Below the pieces are notes generated by a model that was given only the letters and a program-made list of their open reading frames with translations, ran no database searches and had not been told where the DNA came from. Shown here in pieces: positions 1 through 6,027 of a stretch of 11,019 nucleotides of DNA (its first letter is position 1; each line of letters starts with the position of its first letter). The stretch is from Streptococcus vestibularis ATCC 49124 (GTDB taxonomy: Bacteria; Bacillota; Bacilli; Lactobacillales; Streptococcaceae), in contig NZ_GL831112.1 in the NCBI RefSeq assembly GCF_000188295.1, forward strand, positions 1,078,782 to 1,089,800, given 5' to 3'. The position numbers and the translations under genes are program-made.

Positions 1-6
1 AATAAT

Positions 7-227
7 ATGATCAAAAAATTATTAATAAAAACGATTTAATTGCTTTAGGTTATAAAACTAATACCGCAATGACTATCATTCGACAAGCAAAGAAAATTAT
101 GGTACAAAAAGGATATGCGTTTTATAACAATCATCGTCTAGATTATGTTCCTATTCATGCTGTTGAAGAAATTATTGGGGTATCACTTTTAGAGAAAGAA
201 AAGGAGGACTCCATAAATAATGAGTGA
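7..227 (+). CDS. DUF3173-family small protein beside integrase, N-terminus frameshifted
   Basis: The frame that ends at the TGA at 225-227 reads NDLIALGYKTNTAMTIIRQA and continues with a segment rich in Lys, Tyr and Val, matching the DUF3173 family (about 65-70 aa) found directly upstream of integrases in streptococcal ICEs and IMEs. The family is thought to be small DNA-binding, excisionase-like proteins; that role is inference. The gene overlaps the integrase start by 8 nt, so the two are probably translated together. The frame is closed upstream by TAA at 3-5 and has no ATG until 69. An ATG at 7-9 lies in another frame and would continue as MIKKIINKNDLIALGY if the A6 run at 13-18 had one more A. 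Either a one-base deletion (real or a sequencing error) has broken the N-terminus, or translation starts at a rare ATT (18 or 21) or at the ATG at 69. The upstream context is cut off by the window. Confidence 0.6.
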
Positions 228-1515
228 TAAAATTAATTTCAATGAGCAACAAATACTAAAAGAACAACCTCAACAAAATACTAAAAAGCAAAAAAAGACA
301 AAATATCATGGCGTTTATGTTGATAATAATGGGAAATTTTTTTACCAGACGGAATTTGGTTTAGATAAAATCACAGGAAAACGAATTCGCAGAAAGGGGA
401 GAAAAGATAAAAACGGAATTGATTTTAAATCGGCTAGCGAAGCTAACAAAGAATTAACCAGAATCAAGAGAGAATATTATGAAGCTAATGGTTTTTCTAA
501 TTATCATATGAATTATAAACAATTTATGACTAACCATTACATTCCATATTACCGTACCACTGTTCAAGATAGCACATATTTAGTACGTGAAAAGAGTTTA
601 CTATTAATCAGTGAACGTTTCGGTAACACTAAACTTCGTTCAATATCAATTGAACAAGTACAAAGTTTTAGGACCTGGTTACTAACTAGTGCTGAAGAGG
701 GAGGTGCCGGTTACTCCCAAGGTTATGCTAGCTTAGTCTTCGGAATGTTTCGAAAATCTTTAGATTATGCTTTTGATTTAGGTTACGTAGAAAGTAATAT
801 CTCTAAACGTTCAAAGGCAATCCCAAAAGGAAAAAATGAGGTTCCATACTGGACAAAGTCTGAATTTGAATCCGTAATATCTATGATTTATATTAATGAC
901 TTTTACGAACATTTATATTTTGTTATGTTATGGATTTATTTTATGACCGGCATCCGTGTAAATGAAGGTTGTGCACTACAGTGGGATGATATTGACTTTG
1001 AAAAAAAGAGACTTCGAGTCCATCACATGCTAATTATCAAAAATAAAAAAAATTGGACTCGTAATTCTTATACAAAAACTAAAGATGGCAAACGTATGAT
1101 AAGCCTTGATGATGATACAATAAAAATTTTAAAAGAATGGCGTAAAGTTCAAGGTTATCTAGGCCTTGGCCATGACAGTGATTTTATCTTTTCATATGAT
1201 GGACTTCCGATGCTGAAGTCTACAATTTCCAGAGCTATCAAAAGGTATGCAAAACTGGCCCATGTTAAACCAATTCAAGCTAAAGGATTAAGACACAGCC
1301 ATGCTTCTTACCTTATCAATGAATTTAATGTTCCAATCTTGATTCTATCAAAACGTCTCGGCCACTCGTCACCAGAAATTACTCTTAAACATTACGCCCA
1401 CATGTGGACGGGAGCGGACGAGGCTATCACACATGAAATGACTGGCAATATTTCAATCTCATTCCCTTCAAAAAGTTTAGTAAAATTCAATGGAAATCAA
1501 ACAATTTTAAAATAA
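220..1515 (+). CDS. int: Tyrosine site-specific recombinase (integrase) of an integrated element
   Basis: This is a 431-aa integrase that catalyses strand exchange between attP and the chromosomal site. An AP2-like arm-binding domain lies at about residues 28-90, a SAM-like core-binding domain at about 97-200 and the catalytic domain at about 210-400. Visible catalytic residues are Arg246 (TGIR), a beta-hairpin Lys at 286 or 288, Arg358 in KGLRHSHASYL, His382 (LGHSS) and nucleophile Tyr392 (HYAHM). The first residue of the HxxR box is Lys355, a tolerated substitution. An AAGGAGG Shine-Dalgarno at 201-207 supports the start, and the start overlaps the preceding DUF3173-type gene. The gene is more AT-rich than the genes to its right, as expected of acquired DNA. 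It lies about 80 bp from a duplicated guaA 3' end, which I take as its attachment site, so specificity for guaA is inferred. Whether the element is an ICE, an IME or a prophage cannot be told from this end alone. Confidence 0.95.
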   Translation: MSDKINFNEQQILKEQPQQNTKKQKKTKYHGVYVDNNGKFFYQTEFGLDKITGKRIRRKGRKDKNGIDFKSASEANKELTRIKREYYEANGFSNYHMNYKQFMTNHYIPYYRTTVQDSTYLVREKSLLLISERFGNTKLRSISIEQVQSFRTWLLTSAEEGGAGYSQGYASLVFGMFRKSLDYAFDLGYVESNISKRSKAIPKGKNEVPYWTKSEFESVISMIYINDFYEHLYFVMLWIYFMTGIRVNEGCALQWDDIDFEKKRLRVHHMLIIKNKKNWTRNSYTKTKDGKRMISLDDDTIKILKEWRKVQGYLGLGHDSDFIFSYDGLPMLKSTISRAIKRYAKLAHVKPIQAKGLRHSHASYLINEFNVPILILSKRLGHSSPEITLKHYAHMWTGADEAITHEMTGNISISFPSKSLVKFNGNQTILK

Positions 1516-1558
1516 TAACAATCCCCACCATCTAGCCCACCAAAAATAAATAAGTCTT

Positions 1559-1588
1559 TCTAAAATCCCAATATGAAAGGATTTTAGA
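1559..1588. repeat. 10-bp perfect inverted repeat between integrase and att site
   Basis: TCTAAAATCC (1559-1568) and GGATTTTAGA (1579-1588) are perfect complements around a 10-nt loop. No T-run follows on the plus strand, so it is not a classical terminator, although it may end or stabilise the int transcript. Its position between int and the attachment core also fits an integrase or excisionase binding arm; that is inference. Confidence 0.6.
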
Positions 1589-1598
1589 GGTATAGATT

Positions 1599-1616
1599 AC
1601 TATTGAGTGGGAATAA
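1599..1616 (+). other. attR: Attachment site: duplicated 3' end of guaA (element/chromosome boundary)
   Basis: The plus strand reads ACT ATT GAG TGG GAA TAA, encoding Thr-Ile-Glu-Trp-Glu-stop. This is the near-universal C-terminus of GMP synthetase (GuaA), but the upstream codons are not guaA; two codons earlier the frame is closed by TAG. The guaA 3' end, with a GAGTGGGAATAA-like core, is an established integration site for genomic islands and ICE/IMEs. With an integrase ending 83 bp upstream and pointing towards it, this is best read as the att copy regenerated at the far end of the element. The intact guaA would then be at the other junction, left of this window. The exact crossover point and the label (attL or attR) depend on convention. 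Confidence 0.85.
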
Positions 1617-1629
1617 AACCAAAATCATC

Positions 1630-1664
1630 AAAAGCGCTGAACGCAATCGTTCAACGCTTTTTTG
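1630..1664 (+). terminator. Strong intrinsic terminator, probably the original guaA terminator
   Basis: AGCGCTGAACG (1633-1643) pairs with CGTTCAACGCT (1648-1658) around a CAAT loop, with one C.A mismatch, and AAA/TTT extends the stem. A TTTTTTT-G-TTTT tract follows on the plus strand. It lies 14 nt after the guaA-derived stop codon, the expected place for guaA's own terminator, now separated from guaA by the element. On the minus strand the mismatch becomes G.U and a weaker U-rich tract follows, so it may also act as a backstop for adhP. Confidence 0.85.
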
Positions 1665-1667
1665 TTT

Positions 1668-1777
1668 TATATCTAAATGAAGTTTTAGAGCAATAAAAAT
1701 TCCATCAATACAAATAAATCAATGGAATTTCGTTCAGATATACTGCTTTCAAAAAGTAGTTTAGCCAGTTTAGGCTA
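1668..1777. repeat. Cluster of inverted repeats in the 206-bp gap after the att site; includes likely adhP terminator
   Basis: No convincing gene lies between 1617 and 1821. Almost all of 1668-1777 folds. An outer imperfect 14-bp pair is at 1668-1681/1729-1742 (12 Watson-Crick pairs). An inner perfect 9-bp pair AAATTCCAT/ATGGAATTT is at 1697-1705/1722-1730. A further hairpin at 1742-1749/1753-1760 has 8 bp including one G.U. TAGCC/GGCTA is at 1762-1766/1773-1777. On the minus strand the inner pair is followed by a short U-run (TTTTTATT), so it can serve as the terminator of adhP, which converges on this region. A wider role such as structured RNA or recombinase binding is unproven. Confidence 0.6.
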
Positions 1778-1821
1778 CCCAACTCCTCATATAGTCATGG
1801 TAGGTATTGACAGATGTACGC

Positions 1822-2841
1822 TTACTTAGTGAAATCAAGTACCTTACGTCCTTGAATTTCACCTTTTTCCATTTGATCAAATACTTCTACCGCTGTATCG
1901 ACAGGAACGGTTTCAACAACTGGTACTACCAAGCCTTGTGCACCGAAGTCAAAAGCTTCTTCTAAGTCTTTACGCGTACCTACAAGAGATCCAACAACAC
2001 GGATACCATCTAGAACTGTTTTGACAATTGAGAGCTCCATGTATTCAGATGGGAGCCCAACGGCAACGATCGTACCACCGGCACGTACAGTATCGACAGC
2101 CTGGTTGAAAGCAACCTTAGAAACAGCTGTTACAACAGCACTGTGTGTACCACCAGTTTTCTCTTGGATATAGCCTGCTACATCTTCAACTTCTTTACCA
2201 TTTACCACTAAATCCGCGCCAGATTCTTTAGCCAAATCTAGTTTATCTTGATTAATGTCAACTGCTACTACTCGTGCGTTAAAAACTTTCTTAGCATATT
2301 GAATAGCTAAATTACCTAGCCCTCCAGCACCATAAATAGCTACCCATTGACCAGGTTCAACTTTAGCTTCTTTAATGGCTTTATAGGTTGTAACTCCAGC
2401 ACAAGTAATAGATGAGGCTTGAGCTGGATTGAGTCCTTCTGGAACTTTCACAGCGTAGTCAGCAGTAACCAAAGCATAGTCACTCATACCACCATCAACA
2501 TTATAACCAGCATTTTTTACAGACCGACAGAGTGTTTCACGTCCAGTTGTACAGTATTCACAGTGGCCACACCCTTCGAAGAACCAAGCGATTGATACGC
2601 GATCACCTTTTTTAAGTGTTTCAACTCCTTCGCCAACTTCTTCAACAATACCAATTCCTTCATGGCCTAAGATACGACCTGGAACTTGACCAAAGTCGCC
2701 ATGAGCTACGTGAAGGTCAGTATGGCAAACGCCACAGTATTCAACTTTAACCAAAGCTTGACCATGACCAACTAACGCTGGTTTTTCATGGTCCACAACT
2801 TCAATACCTGTGCTTGCTTGATTAACAACAACTGCTCTCAT
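1822..2841 (-). CDS. adhP: Zinc-dependent alcohol dehydrogenase (AdhP type)
   Basis: This medium-chain zinc alcohol dehydrogenase reduces acetaldehyde and related aldehydes with NADH, or oxidises primary alcohols, in the cytoplasm during fermentation. From the ATG at 2841 it is 339 aa, the usual AdhP length. An upstream in-frame ATG at 2856 is rejected because GGAGGT (2849-2854) would then lie inside the gene; that motif is an ideal Shine-Dalgarno for 2841. Catalytic zinc ligands are Cys36 (CGVCHTD), His60-Glu61 (GHEG) and Cys147. The structural zinc lobe is Cys91, Cys94, Cys97 and Cys105 (CGHCEYC...C). The Rossmann motif GAGGLG is at 171-176, with Asp195 selecting NAD. The gene appears monocistronic, with its own promoter and a cre site indicating carbon catabolite control. 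It converges on the guaA-side terminators. Confidence 0.95.
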   Translation of the reverse strand: MRAVVVNQASTGIEVVDHEKPALVGHGQALVKVEYCGVCHTDLHVAHGDFGQVPGRILGHEGIGIVEEVGEGVETLKKGDRVSIAWFFEGCGHCEYCTTGRETLCRSVKNAGYNVDGGMSDYALVTADYAVKVPEGLNPAQASSITCAGVTTYKAIKEAKVEPGQWVAIYGAGGLGNLAIQYAKKVFNARVVAVDINQDKLDLAKESGADLVVNGKEVEDVAGYIQEKTGGTHSAVVTAVSKVAFNQAVDTVRAGGTIVAVGLPSEYMELSIVKTVLDGIRVVGSLVGTRKDLEEAFDFGAQGLVVPVVETVPVDTAVEVFDQMEKGEIQGRKVLDFTK

Positions 2842-2848
2842 CTTAATT

Positions 2849-2854
2849 ACCTCC
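2849..2854 (-). promoter_or_regulatory. adhP ribosome binding site, decides the start
   Basis: GGAGGT on the minus strand lies 7 nt before the ATG at 2841. It falls after the upstream ATG at 2856 and so selects the shorter, 339-aa protein. Confidence 0.85.
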
Positions 2855-2877
2855 ATATGATAACTTTTAACACCCTC

Positions 2878-2905
2878 ATTATAGCACTCTTAGAAACAAT
2901 GTCAA
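2878..2905 (-). promoter_or_regulatory. adhP sigma-A promoter
   Basis: On the minus strand a perfect TTGACA (-35, 2900-2905) is separated by 16 nt from a perfect TATAAT (-10, 2878-2883). The predicted transcript starts near 2871, about 30 nt before the adhP start. Confidence 0.9.
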
Positions 2906-2913
2906 CGCTTACA
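2900..2913 (-). promoter_or_regulatory. CcpA catabolite-responsive element (cre) over the adhP -35
   Basis: TGTAAGCGTTGACA on the minus strand matches the cre consensus TGWNANCGNTNWCA at every position. It shares its last six bases with the -35 hexamer, so CcpA bound here would block RNA polymerase. This predicts repression of adhP on rapidly used sugars. Confidence 0.8.
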
Positions 2914-3002
2914 TAAAACGTTCCTCAGTCACTAACAAATTTCTTGAAAGCTCTGGCTAGCAATTAAAGACATACTATTTCTCCCGCTGGATGTGATATG
3001 AT

Positions 3003-3284
3003 TTAATCATTTCCAAGATACCTATACTGTCTCACGAGTGTCTTGAAATCCAAAAGGCTGACTTCAAAATGGAAATAATGATTGCGTCCGTCTCTAGCAT
3101 TCTCTTTATTTAATAGAAAATAATTCTTTTGACTGATAGCCATCTCTCTAAGAATATCATCCGTCAAAAAGGTTAAGGGAATATCCATAGCAGAATAGCG
3201 ATAAAAATCTTCTTCAAACTTTAAATAGCTATCAGAAAAATAGTCAATTTGAAATTTATCATCATAAATTTCTCTCTTCTTCAT
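3003..3284 (-). CDS. DUF5960-like small protein, third gene of polymerase operon
   Basis: A 93-aa acidic and aromatic-rich cytoplasmic protein without signal peptide or membrane segment. I recognise it as resembling DUF5960 proteins that accompany Y-family polymerases in streptococci; its biochemical function is unknown to me. It overlaps the end of the YolD-like gene by 23 nt, and a GGGGGTG Shine-Dalgarno lies just before the ATG at 3284, so it is a coupled member of the operon. A role in damage-induced DNA synthesis is inferred from linkage only. No clear terminator follows its stop codon; only a short palindrome, ATGATTTAATCAT (2998-3010), overlaps it. Confidence 0.8.
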   Translation of the reverse strand: MKKREIYDDKFQIDYFSDSYLKFEEDFYRYSAMDIPLTFLTDDILREMAISQKNYFLLNKENARDGRNHYFHFEVSLLDFKTLVRQYRYLGND

Positions 3285-3639
3285 CTATGTTTTCACCCCC
3301 AAAACTAATTTCTAATATATCCTTTGTTCGAATACCTTTATATTGCTTGAAAGATTTTATAGTAACTTGATCAAAATCCAAGTCAACCACATAACCATTA
3401 ATCCTACAGCGCCTACCTTGAGCCTTTATCTGGAAATTCCCCAATAATTGACCCAAATAAAGCTGGTTCAATAAAGTAAACTTCTCTAAATCATCCAAAT
3501 GATTAGTTAGATTTTCTTTAGTCTTATCTTCATGTAGGGAATTTGTGTGTTCCGACAAAAAGAAGCCCATCCACTTCATCATTCCCCTATCTTGGTGTTC
3601 CCTAGCTGATTGAAAGGGAAGGTAACTACGGTCTATCAT
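3262..3639 (-). CDS. YolD-like protein, partner of Y-family polymerase
   Basis: A 125-aa protein with the N-terminal signature MIDRSYLPFQSAREHQDRGM followed by KWMGFFLSEHT (about residues 21-31), typical of YolD-like proteins. These are found next to UvrX/UmuC-type polymerases in Firmicutes and are proposed to act like UmuD as polymerase accessory factors; that role is inferred in most cases. The start ATG overlaps the polymerase stop by 4 nt (ATGA), with GGAGG inside the polymerase 3' end, giving tight translational coupling. The C-terminal half (about 60-125) has alternating hydrophobic and basic segments suggestive of a small beta domain. The gene end overlaps the DUF5960-like gene. Confidence 0.8.
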   Translation of the reverse strand: MIDRSYLPFQSAREHQDRGMMKWMGFFLSEHTNSLHEDKTKENLTNHLDDLEKFTLLNQLYLGQLLGNFQIKAQGRRCRINGYVVDLDFDQVTIKSFKQYKGIRTKDILEISFGGENIDEEERNL

Positions 3640-5051
3640 TTTAATCCATCTAATCCTCCAGCTGAGTGGCCACCAATAAGCTTGCTTCGAGCAAGACTCC
3701 TAGATGCCTCCTGTAAAGCTGTTGCTTTTTGAATGGTCGTAAAGCCAAATTCCTGTCGAATACTATCTATAGCTGCTTGAAGCCTTTCTTCTTTATCAAT
3801 ATCATCAGGATTATCAAATAAAGAAAGAATTTGAAGCCTTTCATCTACAAAATTTGCATAAGAGACACTCATACTTCGAACAGCCCCTCCTTGATATTTC
3901 TTTCTAAAGAGTTCAATGACATGTCCTATTAGTATCCTTGTATTATTAGCAGGTTCAATCTTCATCTGTGCTTGTAGCGAACGCTTGCCCTCTAACTTTG
4001 AAAACCCAATGCTAATGGAAACTTGACAAGCTTTCTTATGGGCTCGTCTTAACCTAATAGCTACCTGTTCTGCCATCTCTCTTAGAATCAATTCAATATC
4101 AGCTTGACGATCATAGTCTCGTGGCAAGATTTGGGAATTCCCTAAGCCATGTGACTTGGGTTTATAAGGTTTATGAACATTACTTTCATCGATACCGTTG
4201 GCATGAAAAAAGAGGTCTAAGCCTACAATACCTAACTCCTTTTTAAGAGTATCAGGATTGCTATTAGCAAGTTCTCGAATGGAGCAAATTCCCAACTTGT
4301 TTAGCTGCTTCTCCATCCGCCTTCCAATCCCCCAGAAATCGGTCATATGGGGGATATTCCAAACCTTAGTCTCAACATCTTCATAGGACCAGTTGGCTCT
4401 CATAGTAGCCGTATGTTTGGCCTCATTATCAAGAGCTAACTTGGCCAATAAGGGATTGCTGTTAGACATCCCAACTGTCGAGTAAATACCTGTCTCCCTC
4501 CAAATATCTCTTTGAATACGCCCTGAAATCATATCTAACTTATCTTTTCTTGTAACTGTTCTATCGGGAATAAAGTAATTCAGTGACGACGTGAGATCAA
4601 TGAAACCCTCATCAATGGAATAGGGAAGAATATCTTCAACACTGGCATAATTCTGGAAAATGTGTTGAATCTGGATATTCTTTTTTATATAGAGGTCCAT
4701 TCTAGGAGGAACGATAAAGGTAACCTTAGCCCAAGATTCTATGTAATCTACAAAATCTCTATCCGTTGGAAGTCCCTGCTTTTTGGCATTATAATAATGA
4801 AACTTACGAGAATGAATATCAAAAGGTAAGTCATAAGAACGACTAACATTTGACTTGCCAAAAACCTGCTTAAATATGGGGGAAGAGGCTAGTATCAAGC
4901 CATTAGCATTTTCAGCCCTACTCATCACACATAGTGAAGTCTTAAGAGGGTGTAGACCACGTTCAACACACTCCACACTTGCATAGAAAGATTTCATATC
5001 TACAAAAGCAATATCACTTTGCGTTTCTCTTGAATAATCAAAATATCCCAT
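3636..5051 (-). CDS. umuC: Y-family DNA polymerase, UmuC/UvrX-like (translesion synthesis)
   Basis: A 471-aa error-prone polymerase that copies past DNA lesions. Palm metal ligands are visible as Asp18 (VDMKSFYASVE) and Asp147-Glu148 in SIDEGFIDL; Tyr23 is in the steric-gate region. A thumb helix-hairpin-helix reads WGIGRRMEKQLNKLGI (240-255), and the little-finger domain runs from about 295 to 415. QILSLF (407-412) matches the hexameric beta-clamp binding motif. The ATG at 5051 follows a modest AAAGGG Shine-Dalgarno. It heads a three-gene overlapping operon with the YolD-like and DUF5960-like genes. Streptococci lack classical LexA; an HdiR-repressed umuC operon has been described in the genus from memory, but no hdiR is next to this copy. 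The palindrome over the predicted start of transcription is the likely operator. Confidence 0.93.
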   Translation of the reverse strand: MGYFDYSRETQSDIAFVDMKSFYASVECVERGLHPLKTSLCVMSRAENANGLILASSPIFKQVFGKSNVSRSYDLPFDIHSRKFHYYNAKKQGLPTDRDFVDYIESWAKVTFIVPPRMDLYIKKNIQIQHIFQNYASVEDILPYSIDEGFIDLTSSLNYFIPDRTVTRKDKLDMISGRIQRDIWRETGIYSTVGMSNSNPLLAKLALDNEAKHTATMRANWSYEDVETKVWNIPHMTDFWGIGRRMEKQLNKLGICSIRELANSNPDTLKKELGIVGLDLFFHANGIDESNVHKPYKPKSHGLGNSQILPRDYDRQADIELILREMAEQVAIRLRRAHKKACQVSISIGFSKLEGKRSLQAQMKIEPANNTRILIGHVIELFRKKYQGGAVRSMSVSYANFVDERLQILSLFDNPDDIDKEERLQAAIDSIRQEFGFTTIQKATALQEASRSLARSKLIGGHSAGGLDGLK

Positions 5052-5063
5052 GCTTGCCCTTTC

Positions 5064-5081
5064 GTTAGTTTATAAACTAAC
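5064..5081. promoter_or_regulatory. 18-bp perfect palindromic operator before umuC
   Basis: GTTAGTTTATAAACTAAC is fully self-complementary. It lies between the -10 hexamer and the Shine-Dalgarno of the polymerase operon, covering the predicted transcription start. This is a classical position for a dimeric repressor, and an HdiR-type damage-responsive repressor is my first guess. It resembles the streptococcal MET-box (TAGTTT/AAACTA arms), but with a 2-bp rather than 1-bp spacer, so a methionine regulator is less likely. Confidence 0.7.
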
Positions 5082-5084
5082 ACT

Positions 5085-5113
5085 AGTATAAATTATAACT
5101 TCTTATATTTCAA
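5085..5113 (-). promoter_or_regulatory. umuC operon sigma-A promoter
   Basis: TTGAAA (-35, 5108-5113) and TATACT (-10, 5085-5090) on the minus strand have an optimal 17-nt spacer. A strong promoter held down by the adjoining palindrome would fit an inducible operon. Confidence 0.8.
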
Positions 5114-5123
5114 GTATTTTCCA

Positions 5124-5159
5124 TAAAAAATAACAACATCCCTTCTAGAATGTTGTTAT
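5124..5159 (-). terminator. Intrinsic terminator of the amino acid transporter operon
   Basis: ATAACAACAT and ATGTTGTTAT (minus strand 5159-5150 and 5139-5130) form a perfect 10-bp stem with a 10-nt loop and a run of six T on the minus strand. It lies 4 nt past the lipoprotein stop codon and insulates the umuC promoter from the transporter operon. Confidence 0.9.
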
Positions 5160-5163
5160 CCTT

Positions 5164-6015
5164 CTATTTTTTCCCTTTAACTTGGTCTGTGGCAACATCT
5201 TCGCCAAACCACTTTTTAGAAATCTTTTGGAATTCTCCTTTTTTATAAAGGGTTCTAAATCCTTGATTGATTTTTTTGATCAGTGTCTTATCTGCTTTAC
5301 GAGCACCTACAGCAAAGCTTTCACCTTCATAACCAGCAGGCATAACATTATACTGATCCAGAACCCCTGATTTTTCTAAGTAGTAATTAGCATACACACG
5401 GTCAATCAATAGACCGTCAATACGTCCACTATCAAGGTCAATCAAGGCTTGAGTAAAGGTCGAATATTGGACTGCTTTTTGGTTGGCAACGATATCCCTC
5501 AAAATCTTCGGAGAAGCATTGAAAGCATCATAACCAGAAGCCCCCGCTTGGGCACCTAAGGTTTTGCCTGACATTCCAGCAACAGAATCAATTCCTGAAG
5601 ACTTTTTGGTTACCAGTACTTGTTCATTGACCATATAAGGTTCCGTGAAGTCTGCAGACTGCTTACGCTCATCCGTGACCGAGTAACCATTCCAAATGAG
5701 GTCAATTGTCCCATTCTTCAGTTCTGTTTCTTTCATATCCCAGTCAATAGCCTGCCATTCGACATTGATACCATACAATTTAAAGACTGCAGTTGCAAGA
5801 TCAATATCAAAACCAACATAGCTACCATCCTTTTCCTCATATCCCATAGGAACAAAGGTTGCATCAAAACCAATTTTGATTTTCTTTTCTTTGGTATAGA
5901 TTTGCCACTGATCTTTCTGAGTTGCAAAATGTGAGCGCGAGCTGCAAGCTGATAGCGCAAACAAAGGAAAAATGACAAGACAGGATAGCAAAACTGTTTT
6001 CACTATTTTTTTCAT
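5164..6015 (-). CDS. Amino acid ABC transporter substrate-binding lipoprotein
   Basis: A 283-aa family 3 solute-binding lipoprotein (SBP_bac_3) that captures a polar amino acid outside the membrane and delivers it to the permease. The signal peptide (MKK, then a hydrophobic core to residue 23) ends in the lipobox LSAC, predicting lipidation on Cys24. The mature fold starts IKIGFDATFVPMGYE (47-60) and VGFDIDLA (67-74). TDERKQSADFTEPY (114-127) contains Arg117, the usual ligand of the substrate carboxylate, and LDSGRIDG (194-201) is the hinge-region motif. It is last in a permease-ATPase-lipoprotein operon, 12 nt after the ATPase stop, with a GAGG site 7 nt before the ATG. Which amino acid is bound cannot be deduced here. 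The transporter may be crippled by the ATPase frameshift. Confidence 0.95.
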   Translation of the reverse strand: MKKIVKTVLLSCLVIFPLFALSACSSRSHFATQKDQWQIYTKEKKIKIGFDATFVPMGYEEKDGSYVGFDIDLATAVFKLYGINVEWQAIDWDMKETELKNGTIDLIWNGYSVTDERKQSADFTEPYMVNEQVLVTKKSSGIDSVAGMSGKTLGAQAGASGYDAFNASPKILRDIVANQKAVQYSTFTQALIDLDSGRIDGLLIDRVYANYYLEKSGVLDQYNVMPAGYEGESFAVGARKADKTLIKKINQGFRTLYKKGEFQKISKKWFGEDVATDQVKGKK

Positions 6016-6027
6016 AGAAAATCCTCA

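Noticed and set aside
1681..1692. GTTTTAGAGCAA resembles the start of a type II-A CRISPR repeat or tracrRNA anti-repeat.
   Set aside because: Only about 10 nt match, there is no repetition with spacers, and no cas gene is nearby.
1706..1786. A short minus-strand frame with TTG start after GAGGAG, rich in Leu and Tyr (25 aa).
   Set aside because: It lies wholly within the palindromic region, has a weak start too close to the GAGGAG, and resembles no known small toxin.
1722..1829. A 35-codon reading frame on the plus strand over the inverted repeats and adhP 3' end.
   Set aside because: No ribosome binding site, no recognisable similarity, and it runs into adhP on the opposite strand.
2842..2856. 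Upstream ATG giving adhP five extra residues (MEVIK).
   Set aside because: The Shine-Dalgarno GGAGGT lies inside these codons and serves the ATG at 2841; AdhP proteins start MRAV-like.
5064..5081. MET-box for a methionine regulator.
   Set aside because: The arms are alike but the spacer is 2 bp rather than 1 bp, and the operon has no link to methionine.
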